DNA from: Bolinopsis microptera
Taxonomy: Eukaryota > Ctenophora > Tentaculata > Lobata > Bolinopsidae
Direction of reading: 5' to 3'
DNA: 64,000 nucleotides
Assembly: GCF_026151205.1 (NCBI RefSeq)
Contig: NC_087072.1
Coordinates: 16,693,669 to 16,757,668, forward strand
Positions 11,521 to 44,562 of this stretch are shown here, one piece after another (the stretch's first letter is position 1; every line of letters starts with the position of its first letter). Made by a program: the position numbers and the translations under genes. A model generated the notes under the pieces. The model worked only from the letters and a program-made list of their open reading frames with translations, had not been told where the DNA came from and made no database searches.

Positions 11521-14370
11521 GATGAACATGAAGTCTATTTTATTGTTAACGTGTGATATAACTAGAACACGTGTCTGCCCGCCAAAACAAAGGAACAACA
11601 TCACTGAAACAGCCGCAGATCGTACCTCGTGTAGCTTGGCTATTATAACTACAAGCTTATAGACTGTTAGATATGGCTAGCCCCCTCTCATGGAAATACT
11701 ACATCATGTTTTACACTCATCTATACAGTTGGTGTCAAATTTAATGGACATTCCTCCCTTGTACATCCCAGCTCGATCCAATGAGTTATTACTCATTACA
11801 AATATGTGCTGTGATCCAGATCGTATTATATGTGTTGGTCAGAGATGATCGGGTAACTATTTGAACAGTAAATAGATGATCGGAGATAGTCGAGGAGTTC
11901 TTCGAATAACTTGACGTCAATTCTCTGGTAGCAAAGTTCTAACACTGAAGACAAGACTTAACTATTTGCATGGCATTGGTTTAAAAATAGGTTAAAATAT
12001 GATTACTTTGGAGTTTGGAAGAAGCATCAGTGGCATGACTCAGACTCGGATGAAGAGAATGATGCAACGTTGCTGACGTAGGTAATGTAGTAAATGTACC
12101 CAATAGGACATTTAGTGCATGAGCTCAAGCAGATTCCCAATTTCTTCTTGTCGTGCATCATTTTTGCTTTGTTGCTTTCTGACAATAGCGCAGATTGAGC
12201 GCAGTTCGGGTGAAATGCGTACAATGTCAGCCTTTCAAATTCTATGATGTTGCAAATTGCCAACAGTTACACACTTACAGAAAATCGTAGTTTGAAAGAA
12301 AAGAGTAAAGTGAAATGAAAAAAACTACGCTTTAAATTATATTTTATATTACTGTCAGACAGTGCATGCAAAGCTGTACAACTTTAATACTACAGTAAGA
12401 ATTCCGGTTCCAACACTCAGATGGTAACACCCCATGAGGTCCAGGGTATTTACTCTACATGGATGGCTCAGTCCGAAGCACATAGAGATAGTTCGAGCAC
12501 ATAACAACTTAACAAGCATGCAAAGCCATTGATATGGTTACCATTGTCAGACTCCGTCTCCTCTTTCTCCCGTAGCTTCTTAAACATTTAAACCTGAGGT
12601 TCCGCAAGGTAAGTTGCATTGCCAAATGCTATCACGTCTATTATACTAGTATAGCTATACAGTATAGACATAGCTCTTCGTTATAACGATCATCGAGGTA
12701 GGAAAGAATTTAAGCTAAAGAACCACGTTATAGCGAGGTACAACATCGAATTTTGAAAACATAATGAAGCTGAAGAAAAGCTAACTGGCGCTGAGGTGCT
12801 TGATCTTCAAGAGGGTACGGTTTATGGAAGTCTATCGTTCTTAAAGTTTCTAGCTGTTGGAATTTCAGGAATTTGTCATGAGTTTATAATTTTGCCAGTA
12901 CGTTTATTTTTTATTCAGTACGATACAAACTGGTACATACCTCAATTCCCCAAGTCTCTTAACTGATTTGCAATTATTCAACAAGAGCAAGTAGAAACAA
13001 TAATTGCAGTAATCAATGAATCTAAATCATGTTAATGAGCAGAATAGGAAAGAATATTTGCAAGCATTTAGTTTACGTTGTTGATATAAGTATAACTGGG
13101 ATCTAATGATTTTTTTCACCTGCAGCTGTACCAAACCATGTGTAAAATACGACGAAATCTTAAAATGTATCAAGAGTAAGAAAATATAAGCTCACTAGTA
13201 AGTCGTGTCGCACGAATCTACTAGAACTGGTAGTACTAAGTATTACCGGTAGTATTATGTTACTACTAGAACTGGTAGTATTACTACTATAAGTAAGCAA
13301 GTAAGACTAAGATAACTAAAACTTGCTGACAAGTAATCTCCCCTCCTGGGGTAAATCAAGAACAACCACTTGCTATCGCAAAATCTCACGTTTATTTAAT
13401 TTTAGTGTTATAGTATTATTGAGATTGAACTGGTTATTATACTTCATGGTCAAGTTTGTAAGCTAAAATATACTAGTCAATGACGGACACTTGCTATGTG
13501 CTACGTACAAGTAAAATAACATAAATGAATATCTTGATACAATTTTCAATCAGTGGGACTAAATATCGCAAAACTAATTGGAATAATCTCTCGAAATAAA
13601 GATTCAAATGTAGAAGTAGTTTAACTGCGGTGGAGTTCAATTTCAGGGCCAGTCCCCAGGTGCACATTCTAGGTGTGATTCACTTATTTTCACGGTCTGT
13701 ATATATCTGGAGTAGTAGGAGTGGAGCTATTACGTATCCAGAGTGGTTTATCACTCTTTGTGTTGCTTATATAATAGACTTGAACAATGCCTTTACTTCT
13801 GGAATCTGGATCATGAGTATAAGTTGAACTTGAAGAGTTAAATTTGAGGCTACGCACTATTTAATTTATTTCCAGTAAAATTGCCGTTGCGATATTCATC
13901 CACTGTTCTTGGATTCAGTATTTTTGAAATTTGATGAAGTCTAAGTGATTTCAGAAAAAAAACTAAACGATTACAAAAAACGATCGCATCGAAACTTATT
14001 AAGTTAAAGTAAATTAAATAATTATCAAGCAACTCACCCGAAGCATCACCACATCCCGAAACTGTCTTGTTTCGAGTAGAACGAGGCATCTTTCATCGGC
14101 CCTGCAAGTGCAACCGTTACACCTTGCAAACCTTACAGTACACCTTTTTAATATTCCTTGAATACAAGGTTCAGCAATCAATAGATGGAGAAATAAGGTA
14201 TTTTGAGAAAAAAGAAGCAAGAAAAAGGTGTATGGTGGCTCAGACCCGCCATCGTTTAAAAATTGATTTGAAAAAAAAAAACCAATGTCAAATCAATTTC
14301 GATTTTGATAATTTGACCAAATCCCATAATTGAGACAGCGGACCGCTGCCAGTATTTCTCTTTCCCAAAC

Positions 14371-14749
14371 AAAAGTAAATGATATTAATTTGAATAACCG
14401 TCCGCAAATGCAAAATGATACCAAGAATGAAATCGGTCGGTCGCTTTTCCCATTCATTCACGGCTTACGAATTGTAATAAGTTTCAATTAATTACATCGG
14501 TATCAATCACATCCTGTAACAATCTTTTTGGGTTGCTTTCGTCTTCGAGTCGATACCTAATTTTTCGGGTTAAGGGCGGTGGTTAATAGTGTCTAATTAG
14601 CTGATGTTTATTGAATCGTTATTGCAGAGTACATGACTTCGGGTAGTTCTTCTTAATCTATTACAATTGTTAATGAATGGGAAAAGCGATCACCAAACGA
14701 TCTCATTTTGCATTTTCGGACGGTAATTCAAATTAATATCATTACTTTT
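14371..14749. mobile_element. 0.38 kb foldback/MITE
   Basis: Left end aaaagtaaatgatattaatt and right end aattaatatcattactttt are inverted copies. The arms of about 110 bases also share gcaaaatga and the cggtcggtcgctttt/aaaagcgatcacc region imperfectly. There is no ORF. Confidence 0.65.
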
Positions 14750-15568
14750 TATGTGGCCATGATTGAAAGATAGCATGAAGCGAATCCAAATCGTGCTAAG
14801 ATCCTCATTCCCCATAATCTTAAATCTTTATCTGGCAAGTAACACATAAAATTGAAACACCGATACTCAATTACATTAGATTTAGAAACTGTCGAGCACA
14901 AAATAGGTTTCAGTTAATACACATTTTGGCATGACTTAGAGTTAGAGCTAAAGTAGTCATGTGCATGGTAACAATGCACATTTAATTTGTCTACTGTGAA
15001 GTATTGGTGAACACTTTCAAGTGCTTGTCTAAAGTCTATAAAACGTTCGAAAAGTTTAAATGCAATCAACTTTTAACAGCAATGTAAATTGAAATTGTAC
15101 ATTGCTCCTAACCAACTTTGGCTGCATGTAGTAGAATCCTATTCCTTGAGCTCAAGAAGCATGGCTTCCGTATTAATTAGTTTACTCAAGCAAGTCAAGT
15201 TGATGTGAATTAGGCATTAGCGATTTAGGCGAATCCATTAATTATTCTCAATCGGTGAATAATTTTTACTCTCTCATACATACTATCTTACTGATTGATT
15301 ATTGGTGCATATTCTGCTCATACTGATACATTTTTTATTATACAAAGTGGCGTAACGACTGCCCCGCTATTTTCCCCAAATTTTAGGTTTTTTTTTAACA
15401 GAAAAAAATTTAATGGTGTATTATCCCGTCCACTTGAACGTTCAATCGAAGGGAAAATATTTAGAGAGTTACAAAATGCCCTCAGGGAGCGGCAAAAGAC
15501 ATTTTAGGGGAGGAAAATGTTTAGTGGGGGCCGGCACGTATTATGTACGTTTTACCACTGAAAAAAGT

Positions 15569-16348
15569 GGGGGGGGGGGGGGGGGGGGGGTTCACCCTGA
15601 TTTTTTTTGTGAAACTTGGTTTCGAGACCAACAAACTAGGACCGGTGACCAAACTTTTGAGGGGGTCAAATAGCAAAATACCCTAAACATGCCCAAAAAC
15701 CAGATTTTAGGTGCTCTACTTGTAGCTAGTGGTCCCCTGAATTAGTATATGAATTTTCATCAAGATTGGACAAAGATGACTGAGTTATGAGCCAAAAACC
15801 ATATGACCATATTTGGGCATACGCACCAAATTTGATCGATTTTGGCTCATAAATTGGTCAAATATCAATATTTTTGAATGAAACGAACTTGCAGTGCAAA
15901 ATTCAGAATTTGGCCGCCAAATTTTTTAAAGGCCTAACTCAAAACTCCAATACAAAACTTAAGGTCGAAATGCGATTCTACGTTGATTCTGAAAATTTCA
16001 TGTAAAAATATTGAAACCCTATTGAGTTCTATTGTTTTGAGCGAAATCAGTTTCGCAAATATCGCGAACTGAGATATGGGCGATTTTGTTCATTTTCTGT
16101 GATTATTTGAACACAGAATCCACAGTTAGGTAGACATTGAGCTGATAATCATAGAGAAAGTGTAGTATATGCTTACCTTCCATATAAAGTTAGTTTTATT
16201 CAAAAATATTGATATTTGACCAATTTATGGGCCAAAATCGATCAAATTTGGTGCGTATGCCCAAATATGGTCATATGGTTTTTGGCTCATAAGTCATAAC
16301 TCAGTCATTTTTTGTCCAATCCCCCCCCCCCCCCCCCCCCCCCCCCCC
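15569..16348. repeat. Inverted repeat next to poly-G and poly-C tracts
   Basis: A 22-base G run (15569-15590) and a 28-base C run (16321-16348) bracket inverted arms at about 15765-15890 and 16195-16320 (attggacaaa..gactgagttat and its reverse). The C run abuts the right arm exactly at attgg; the G run lies about 175 bases outside the left arm. Foldback element with homopolymer tracts, lying about 540 bases beyond the ferlin B stop. Confidence 0.7.
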
Positions 16349-16889
16349 TTAAATCGAAGTGAATAATGCACTTATGATATTTGACTGAAATAAAATCGTG
16401 TTAAAATCGTGAATAATTTACAATATTCATAGGTAAGTATGAAATTTGTGATCAGAAATTCCAGCTAAAAGAATTAAAATCCTCCAAATTTGCTAAATCT
16501 ATCAATAGAAAAGTGCACTTTGTGCGCTAATTGATTTTGTCTCAAATCATAAAATAGCACACGTCATTATTTTAAACAATATCCGAAATACTAAAAATTA
16601 ATCAAAGCAATACTCATGAATTTAAAATATCAATCGTATTTATAAAAAGCTGATAAGACACATTTTGACATCTTTAAGTATGAGTTCGTTAAGTTTTTGC
16701 CTTAGGTTATCGGACATTGGTATGGATGAGGTATAAAAATCAGAGGAAAGTTCAGAAAATTCAGGGACATCAGATTTAGTTCTTTTGTTTTTGAGTTGGG
16801 CTACGAAACAGAATTTGTCGTGTTCTTTTGGTAGTGCTCTTTCGAATGTTCTTTGAGGACTCATTCGAAGGTGATTGATCAGCCAGCTG

Positions 16890-36910
<20,021 letters not shown>

Positions 36911-37319
36911 CTGGGAGGGTTTAGAATACGTCAGGGAAAGATGTGTACTAATAGAATATGTAGTTTATGATTTTAGAATAATATAACTGTATGTGATTCA
37001 AGTTCCCAATTGTTTCAGAATTTAACCACATTTCTTGGCTGATCCGTTTAAAACATCTTCCCTGACATCAAAAATACATCACAGTGCTTTAATGCCATAA
37101 TTGTTCTAACAGAATGCCCAAGTAGCCTTTAATTAAGTCTTAACTTGGTAACTATTATATTAAGTATTCGTAAGTAATAACATTGTGGAACTTCTGCCAT
37201 ATAATTATAGTGCTCCACGATATTTACTAATCTCAATTTAAACTTTAATCATTAATAAAACAATTATATTAAGTATCCGTAATAAAAATAACTCTGCGCT
37301 TACTTAAAGGTAAATACAC

Positions 37320-37355
37320 CTTCACTGACAAGACGAAGAAACCAGTGTCAAACAT
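37320..37355 (-). CDS. Candidate ferlin B first exon (short)
   Basis: Encodes MFDTGFFVLSVK and ends at AAG/gtgtat in phase 0, which fits the phase-0 acceptor of the next ferlin B exon at 36910. A stronger donor (gtaagc) lies 16 bases further on but would be out of phase. The reading is weak because the exon is short. Confidence 0.25.
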
Positions 37356-37773
37356 TTTGCTGCCGAAAGTGGCCCCACTAGTCAAGATGGAATGCTTTGG
37401 ATAGCCAATAGATGCACGGTTTTTCAGTTTAAATCTACTGCACTAACAAATTTGATCACCAAATCAGCTAAAATCAATCAATAATAAAGGAAATAAAAGG
37501 TGCAGCGATATGAAAGGAACAACGCCTGCAAAAAGAAGAATCGTAAATAAAGAATACACAGAGCATTTGATATTGAGAATATCATCACCAAAATGACGTT
37601 TCGTATGCACTATATTTGCTCATAGTACATTTAAGCGTTTAAAGCCACACTTCCTGCATATCGATATCATGGTCAATCAAGACACTCTGCTTAGATCACA
37701 AAACCTCGAAGAAGATCAGCAAAAAACCATCTATATTCTATAGGAAGTCTAATGAGAAGAAAAGGAACCTTAC

Positions 37774-37896
37774 ATTCCGTGTCCTACTCCCAGTTCTGGA
37801 ATCATCCGAGTTTGCTCTACCAAAGGGAGCTGTAACCTTGTCAGCCGCTTTATATTTGGCTTGGTTCGCCTTACGGATTGCAAGAAACGTTTCCAT
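37774..37896 (-). CDS. Candidate ferlin B first exon (nearest full one)
   Basis: A 41-codon open exon beginning METFLAIRKANQ after a favourable caccATGG context. It ends at AAT/gtaagg in phase 0, exactly what the 36910 exon needs. The peptide is basic and Ser/Thr-rich, without a C2 fold. It is the closest good start upstream of the ferlin B body. A promoter-like stretch (TGACGTCA, CCAAT, CACGTG) lies about 0.9-1 kb further upstream at 38816-38892. Confidence 0.55.
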
Positions 37897-38039
37897 GGTG
37901 ATTTGGTGTTTAAACAAGACAAACAAAACACGATGGATTAAGCTAAATTGGTGTGGGTAGTATGTAAAGTCATGCTCTGCTTACACCTTTATTTACTAAT
38001 GATTCATCGTATGTTCTACTCCTGGGGATGACATGTGAG

Positions 38040-38130
38040 TGGGGTTACCGAATAGTTCGGTAAATATACGGAGTCCAGTATTCAGTATTCGGTTCGACCG
38101 AATATTCGGTCGAACCGAATGCAGAATATT
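38040..38130. repeat. Palindromic attcggt repeat, also at 1-60
   Basis: Ttcggttcgaccgaatattcg and inverted forms cluster here, and related attcggtcgaccgaat words open the window at 1-60. Probably two copies of one small palindromic repeat family. Confidence 0.6.
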
Positions 38131-38815
38131 TGATGACTCAGTACATGTGACTGACTGTACCTTAGGCTTAAAAGGGGTGTGGAACAGTGGGTATAACATC
38201 AGCACGTAACAATTACAGGTTATGGGTGGTTGCTCTGAACAACTCAAATAACTACATAATAAAAACCTGGCAAACCAACTCTAATGAAATGTGATTTGGG
38301 AGATTAATTGTGTGAATGTAATAGAAACTCTATTATCGTAAATTAATCTCATTAAATCTATACTGATTGAGACCGTCGAGAAATCACCAGTTTTAGTACG
38401 TTCTTTATTCTACTTCTAATGCTTTATAACGAAGGGCCGGTATAGCTGATGACTTTCTGGTAGCTGGTAAAGTGGTAAAGTTTGACAAAAAACTAAAAAG
38501 CTAATGAGTCATCCCTACAAACTTAATCCACGCAATTCTAGATTAATCAAACAATTATCACACAGCGAGAGTTGAGACCAGCAAAATATCACAAAATGGG
38601 TATTGTGGGCTTTACGAATAAGAAACCTCACCACCGACCAGACAAAATGTGGCCAACAGTATAAGTCACTAACTGACCAGCTTTGGTGCCACAGATCTAA
38701 AAAGGGGTTAGGTGGGCGATATGCACTACGAAAATCTACACTTTATAATGTAGATGAGAGACGTGAGTGTGGTATGCGTGTAATGTAGGGGGAAAAAACA
38801 CAGGCCCTGCGCGCG

Positions 38816-38892
38816 TGACGTCATCGTGATATTAGCCAATCAGCTGCGAGTTTGTCCTCACCCCCGTTATTTCCTGAATAAGTTGTCACGTG
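38816..38892. promoter_or_regulatory. Promoter-like cluster upstream of ferlin B first exon
   Basis: Within 80 bases: a full CRE palindrome TGACGTCA (38816-38823), an inverted CCAAT context (agccaat, 38834-38840) and an E-box CACGTG (38887-38892), in a locally GC-richer patch. It lies about 0.9 kb upstream of the 37896 start on the minus strand and downstream of the 39327 start. Confidence 0.35.
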
Positions 38893-39231
38893 TGTGGTCG
38901 CCGTGCTACTATTTGTAACTTCTCCGACTAGCTATCAGTTACGAACTTCTCTTCTTCTGACTGGGTATCAGTTAAATCAACGACAATAAATTCTTTGACA
39001 GACAGGACAGCGAGATACTTCGTCATCATAGTTGTTTGTTTGCTCATGGATCTACCACAAGGTTCCTCAGTTAAATCCCCCTTCCGTTAAACTTGTTCTT
39101 ACACAGTTACACCGGACATTCATGTATTGATATAATAAATGTTTTGATTAGAGTTAAATTTAGTTTTTGAAACTCAGACCCCATTAAGAAAATGTAACTG
39201 CCATTCAAATTTCAAACAAAGAAAAACTTAC

Positions 39232-39327
39232 GTATTTAGCATCAAATTCGCGTGGTTCAAATGATTTAGCTGGCACCTTGGACCTCACAAGTGATGTGGC
39301 TTCTCCAAGTTTATCCAAAAACGGCAT
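39232..39327 (-). CDS. Candidate alternative ferlin B first exon
   Basis: A 32-codon exon, MPFLDKLGEATSL then VPAKSFEPREFDAKY, ends in a consensus donor (TAC/gtaagt) in phase 0. It is in register with the 36910 exon on the same strand. No other gene is visible on this strand before ferlin B, so an alternative start is the simplest reading. Confidence 0.5.
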
Positions 39328-39743
39328 AGAAATAAACCAGATAACAGACAAGCTGCTCCGATCTCAAAATAAATAAAACGCTAAAACACTACGCATAAAT
39401 ATTTCCACACCAACTCTTGTTCTTATGTTAAATTAGCGTTAATAATTTGCACAAGAGAGCCGTGTGATAAAACAATAGAGTACTGAAACTGAAAACATTG
39501 GTATCTCAGCCAGGCTGCGGGGGTATCCAATATTGACACTTTACACACTTTATTACAGCGAGACCTGGTACCAGAACCCGATGTGGTGGAGCACATACCT
39601 CTTTGTCACCCATAGTTCTCTGAAGTCATCAACACCAGGGATCACACCTGCTCCTCAACAAACACCCTTGTACATCTTAAGAGAAAAGTTGACAATCGCG
39701 TAACAAAAGTACTATAAGCATGTGAATAAACCGGACTAATGCC

Positions 39744-39830
39744 ACTGGCTGAGTGGACAAAGCACGGCAAGCGTCTGATATTCGATCGCCGGTTTGGACT
39801 CGGTGATAACAGTGGCAGAGTGTACTTCAT
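39744..39830 (+). repeat. tRNA-like (SINE-type) sequence
   Basis: Tggctgagtgg fits the pol III A-box pattern and attcgatcgcc loosely fits a B-box at tRNA-like spacing. The segment is flanked by gccactg/cagtggc. No complete cloverleaf can be drawn by eye, so it is more likely a tRNA-derived SINE fragment than a working tRNA. Confidence 0.3.
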
Positions 39831-40075
39831 GCAGTGTACAAACCCTTGCCTCACAATGAACAACCCTCATGGAGCTTTTCAAACCGCACAAAAAAGTTAC
39901 TGGTTATAACCGCAGCTGCCATGGGTAAAGTAGTCAAGAACAGTTCTAGAAAATACGAACATCACCGATCAACCGTGGAAATCTCACCTTCTTTATTTTG
40001 AGCATACGCATGTTGAATCAGCACTGTAGTGGAGATGGCACCAAGTAAACAACTCAACTGTAAAGATTGTTGTAC

Positions 40076-40105
40076 CTTGATCTGGACCCCCACCCGACGA
40101 GACAT
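40076..40105 (-). CDS. Possible short alternative first exon
   Basis: ATG followed by SRRVGVQIK and a phase-0 gtacaa donor. Two CCAAT motifs lie just upstream in the minus-strand sense (plus strand 40168-40208). Very short, so it could be chance. Confidence 0.2.
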
Positions 40106-41213
40106 CTCCTCATAGGATACCCCACCACCACAACACATGACATGACCGCCTACACCCCTCTTAGGTCTCAACCAATCACCTGCCTCCATTCTCCCGCTCA
40201 GCCAATCAGAGACAGAGGTCATCTCACGGGATATGTTGAGGTTTTACTACCTCTAACGTAGTAAACTGTACCCTTTTAATAGATTTTCAATTACAAATTT
40301 CCAACTTCATGTGATTCAATGCCTTTTCATCCACATTTTGATTCCAGGTCAACTTACACAGCAGGGGAATCCGAAAAGTTGATACTTTGATACGTGAAAA
40401 TATGCGGTTTGAATTTGCGTCGTGAAAAAGTTTGAGATGATAATTCAAGAGATGATAATGACCTAACGAGGAACTGTACCAATGTACCATTTGTATGAGA
40501 GTAAGAGCTTCATTAGACCGAACAGAAGTTGTGCACTATGCTGTTCACTGCCGATGATGGAATAAACTTCGTATTAAGGGAGTTACACAGTAAAGACTAG
40601 AGTTAGAGCGCGGTTACCGTACCAGCCGGCTAAAAGCCATTTTAATTGCATTTCGAACAGTACCATGCCTTTTCATCCGGCTCGGCCACAATTCTTTCTC
40701 TCTTTTAAGGAAAATCAATGTTATAATATTGTTTAAACACACTAACAAACACATGTAAACAACGTACTCTATACTTCTATAGCATCCCATTCGCAACCTA
40801 TTATCTTAATGCAATAACAGCACTCTAGAACTCAGAAGTCCTGGGAATCATTTCAGAAGTGCACTCACACTTCTAGTCGTTCGCGTTAGGGCCAATGATA
40901 CGATATCAAATCCTCCTCACCATTAGACAACGTGACGGCAAATGGAAACCTGAAGAGCTGAAGAATCTATCATCCAAGAGACAGAAATGTAATATTAAAC
41001 CGTCAACGGTTTTAATTCTTAGTAAAACTAACAAGAAACCTTGAGATAATGTCGGCTTGAGAAATGAATCATTTGTTGGCACAGGACTGCATCAGATTAT
41101 GTAGCAACTTATAAAATTGGAACTGCTCACTGCACAATCTTTAGTATCAAAAAGATTAAGTGCAAATTTTAAATAGTAGTAACTTAAGTGTACAGTTTAT
41201 TAAAGCAGTAACC

Positions 41214-41350
41214 ACGCCAGCACACATAGTAACTATGCAGTAACCACAGTAACCACGCCAGCACACACAGTAACCACAGTAACCACAGTAACCACAGTAA
41301 CCACAGTAACCACAGTAACCACACAGTAACCACACAGTAACAACAGTAGC
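41214..41350. repeat. 9-base minisatellite (cagtaacca)
   Basis: Tandem cagtaacca units plus two cacgccagcacacac blocks, lying between alternative first exons of ferlin B. The apparent minus-strand ORF (Gly-Tyr-Cys repeat) is a by-product. Confidence 0.9.
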
Positions 41351-42277
41351 CACGTCAGCACACACAGTTTCGAACAGGTGATGCTTTAATTGATAATTCT
41401 GGATCATCCTTCAGTTACTAACCTTGCCACCTTGCCCTTGGAAATAACATAAAAATCCTTTAAAAATTAAATTTATTTTTTTAAACAGCAATTTTAAGCG
41501 TCCGTAATGTTAATGATATGGTTAATTGCGTCCGATAGGATAATGACAAACCTTACTATGGTGCAGAAGATTTTTCGGCATATGAAGATGGGGTCTGTGA
41601 GGCATGGTGTTTCTGTGGCAACAAAGCAAGAGCTGGAATCAGTACCTTTAACAACCAAAACAAAATATACTCTAATGTTCTACACCAAGTACAAACAGGG
41701 GTATAGTAGAATATAGTGTAAAAGTAAAATTACTTAATTACTAGTATCACACCGATAACTATACCATAGACAATAATAAAAGGAGCTACCGCACGGAACG
41801 CACGTACCACTCTGGTAAGTAAAGAATAGGAGGACAATTATAAAGAGAAGGTTTTGAGAATGTCTGCGAACAAAGAAATTCCTTACACCTCTTTAACGGA
41901 GTAGTTGTATATCTTCTTAGTTCAGAACAACATCTGTGTACTACGTGTGCTTGCCGCCTTGCTTGGCATATTGGCCCTGTTACAGTGTTACTAGCATAAG
42001 GGCACAAAAGAGTACCACAACGCTTCCGGCCACTACCCCATCACTCCACAACCAGCCTACTCATCTTATCCAAAAACGTTTTGCATATAACGTTATTCTG
42101 TTATTGTACACTTCGAACCAAAAAAGCATCTTATTGGTATATTTTCACGATTGAAACCGTTCAGTGTTTATTGTGCTGCTCACGGTTAAAATTATGTACG
42201 CTTTCTTTTGCCAGAAGAATAGTCATTTTTAAAAGTCCCCAGTCAGACCTATCTTGGACGGCCTTTATTTGAGCAAT

Positions 42278-42375
42278 ACCATATCGGACTTTATTTTAAC
42301 GAATATTATATGGACGCTTGGCCTAGAGTCGTAGAGTCAGTTGAAGTAAGGTCGGTCCATTTACTCTCCATCCGA
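42278..42375. mobile_element. MITE family copy 3 (degenerate fragment)
   Basis: Accatatcggactttatttt, tggacgcttggcctagag and tccgatac are recognisable, but the element is short and decayed. Confidence 0.4.
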
Positions 42376-42554
42376 TACAAGTCAAAATCGGTACAAAATT
42401 ATAACTATGCACGTTTTGGTATTTTTGCACATATAATAAATTTATGAATTACAACTGATAACTATAAAGATAGTGGTTTTAATTTTCACATTAATATTGA
42501 AGCTCAAAAATACAAACCTTAATAGCAGAGTTGCAAAATACAAAAAAAACAGAC

Positions 42555-42827
42555 CTTTCCTTTCCCTTTCAAATTCAGGTGCATGAGGCCAAGGCCCTTA
42601 TCTTTCACGAAACCAAATTTTGACTTCTTCTTGTCCTTTTTTTCTTTCTGAGAGGTTGCTGAAGGAGAAGGGGAGTGGGAACGAGCTGGAGGGGCAGGTG
42701 AGTGGGAACGAGCTGGAGGGGCAGGTGAGCAAGAGCGGGCAGGAGGTGCTGCTGCTGGTGCAGCTGCTACAGGTGCCGGTTCAGGTGCTCCTGCAGTTGC
42801 TGTTGCAGCAAAATCGTCATCATCCAT
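42555..42827 (-). CDS. Candidate alternative ferlin B first exon, Ala/Pro/Ser-rich
   Basis: A 91-codon open exon starting MDDDDFAATATAG. It continues through an Ala/Pro tract, three PPARS(C/H)SPA repeats, a Lys-rich block (KKDKKKSKFGF) and KGLGLMHLNLKGKGK, ending at AAG/gtctgt in phase 0. It would give ferlin B a disordered N-terminus in place of C2A. A possible acceptor just before the ATG (ttgcag/tgctATG) means it might be internal, but the phase-0 exon at 44432 would not join it in frame. A separate small gene is also possible. Confidence 0.5.
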
Positions 42828-44431
42828 AGCACTGCAATCCGCTCACTATTGCTATAATTTAAATATAAAGTAGCTGATGATAGTAAGGTAATACTCAATA
42901 ATATTTAAAATTACATCAGCGTTCAATATTATGAGAAAAATGAATGCTTCAATGTTCGCAAGCAATATTGCTTTCCCTTAATTCTCTGAGTCTTCTCGAA
43001 GTAATCATTCAACAAAGGCAAGTATAGAAACAATAAAAGCGTCTAATAGATCTACAGCCTATCAATTTTCACTCATGGTCCCCAGAGTATCAATATACCA
43101 GCAAGCGGAGTGAAACTAAAATAAAATGACTACCCTGCACGAGTAGAGGAAGTGGAACAGTAGTGAGTAAAAACTTTTTTTGTTGATCCAACTAGCCTGC
43201 TCTAATGAACAACATCAGCTAGACAGAGATTTGTATTCTGCAAGATTCCTCATACAATTTGTTCTTCAGTAAATTTTCAGCAATTATTCCGTCTTAACTC
43301 GCATTTCACAGTTACAAATCGCAATGGTTCCTATGCTGATATTGTAACAATATATGAATTTACAATCATCGGTCACTATGTAAGTGTAACCTTTTAGTTT
43401 TACAAATTCCAGAGATTTATCATTTACGACAGCAAATAAAACAATTGAATTTTGCAAGGCTAAAACAAGAAAATGCAGCACGTGTCTAGAATAATTCTGA
43501 TGGTGACTCAATATAAGAATAATACAACCGTAGAATATACACTTACATTTTTACAGTATAACTGCACGTATAAAAGTATAAAGTTAAACTGGAAAATAGA
43601 AGGTCAGCCCCTAAACTGATAAATTAGCTTCAAGTTAGTTACATGGGTCACGACTCGCAAGAAACAAAAAAGACTGGGGAAACGAACCTTTTTAAATTTT
43701 AATTTGTTAATCTGGGATCCTTGGATATATCCTACTTATAAACAGTCTAACACAATTAGTTTACCGCAGTCTGGAATACGTGCCGACTATTTTGATATGG
43801 CATGTGGTAGGGACTAGGGTCATATTACTTTTAGTATTAGGAAATAATTCAATTTTCTGGATCATTTCTTAAATTTCAATAGTGATATCGATCAATAAAT
43901 CTCAGCAACGGTTCAAAATAAAAAACTATCGTATCTTCTAAATTTGACAACCATGAAACAAAATAAACACTTCACGATGCACAATGATGAAACCAAAAGT
44001 GTTATACAGCGTGAACATTTTTAATAATAACGACATAGTCAAATATTGGTGAACTCCTTTCAAGTTTACAACTATAACGAATAACAAAGTCGATAACAAT
44101 GTAAGCAAATAGTAATAGCTAATGATGTGCTTGAGCCATTATTCGGTTACGAACGTTTATGAACGGACCCCAAAAGATGTAAGCTACACCCGTTACATCT
44201 TCAAAATTTGTAGATGATAAATTGGACAAAGGCATCTCTTCGAAAGGCGTCATATTCACATTATATAGCTACTAGCTAATAGCTATACACCGACACGTAC
44301 ACATTAGGGTTGAATTTTCTGGAAATCAAGCATCGGGTTTTCTCTCAGTAAAATGCGTTCCGCTAAGCGAACTGTGCAAAGAAGTAAAATACATAATACG
44401 GAATCTTAAAATTAATTTGAGTAAGACTTAC

Positions 44432-44470
44432 CTTTTCTTCTGAGTCTTCGCCCAACCCCAGGATAGCCAT
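44432..44470 (-). CDS. Candidate most distal ferlin B first exon
   Basis: ATG then AILGLGEDSEEK followed by a perfect gtaagt donor in phase 0. It fits the 36910 exon, not the 42827 exon. It begins only about 95 bases downstream (minus strand) of the giant foldback element at 44563-47928, so its promoter may lie in or across that element. Confidence 0.45.
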
Positions 44471-44562
44471 GACCAGCTAAAATATAATGCCTCAATATAA
44501 TTATAACATTTAGTATTAAACAAAATTTACAACATCGATACCATTATCAAGAAATACTAACT

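Larger units (their letters stand above)
10128..16889. other. Intergenic between ferlin B 3' end and ferlin A 5' end
   Basis: Holds the old duplication (10.1-11.5 kb), two foldback elements (14.4 and 15.6-16.3 kb) and AT-rich unique sequence. A 74-codon minus-strand ORF (16864-16640, MSPQRTFERALP) begins just after the ferlin B stop; it may be 3' UTR. The stretch 12770-13010 resembles 47930-48150, another dispersed repeat. Confidence 0.55.

Noticed and set aside
11356-11604. 82-codon minus-strand ORF in the duplicated region
   Set aside because: The paralogous copy at 10.5 kb is broken in the same frame, and no family is recognisable.
16640-16864. 74-codon ORF just after the ferlin B stop
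   Set aside because: No recognisable domain; most likely 3' UTR or chance.
39962-40222. 86-codon minus-strand ORF (MTSVSDWLSGRM)
   Set aside because: No family recognised; only the short MSRRVGVQIK start within it was kept, as a weak alternative exon.
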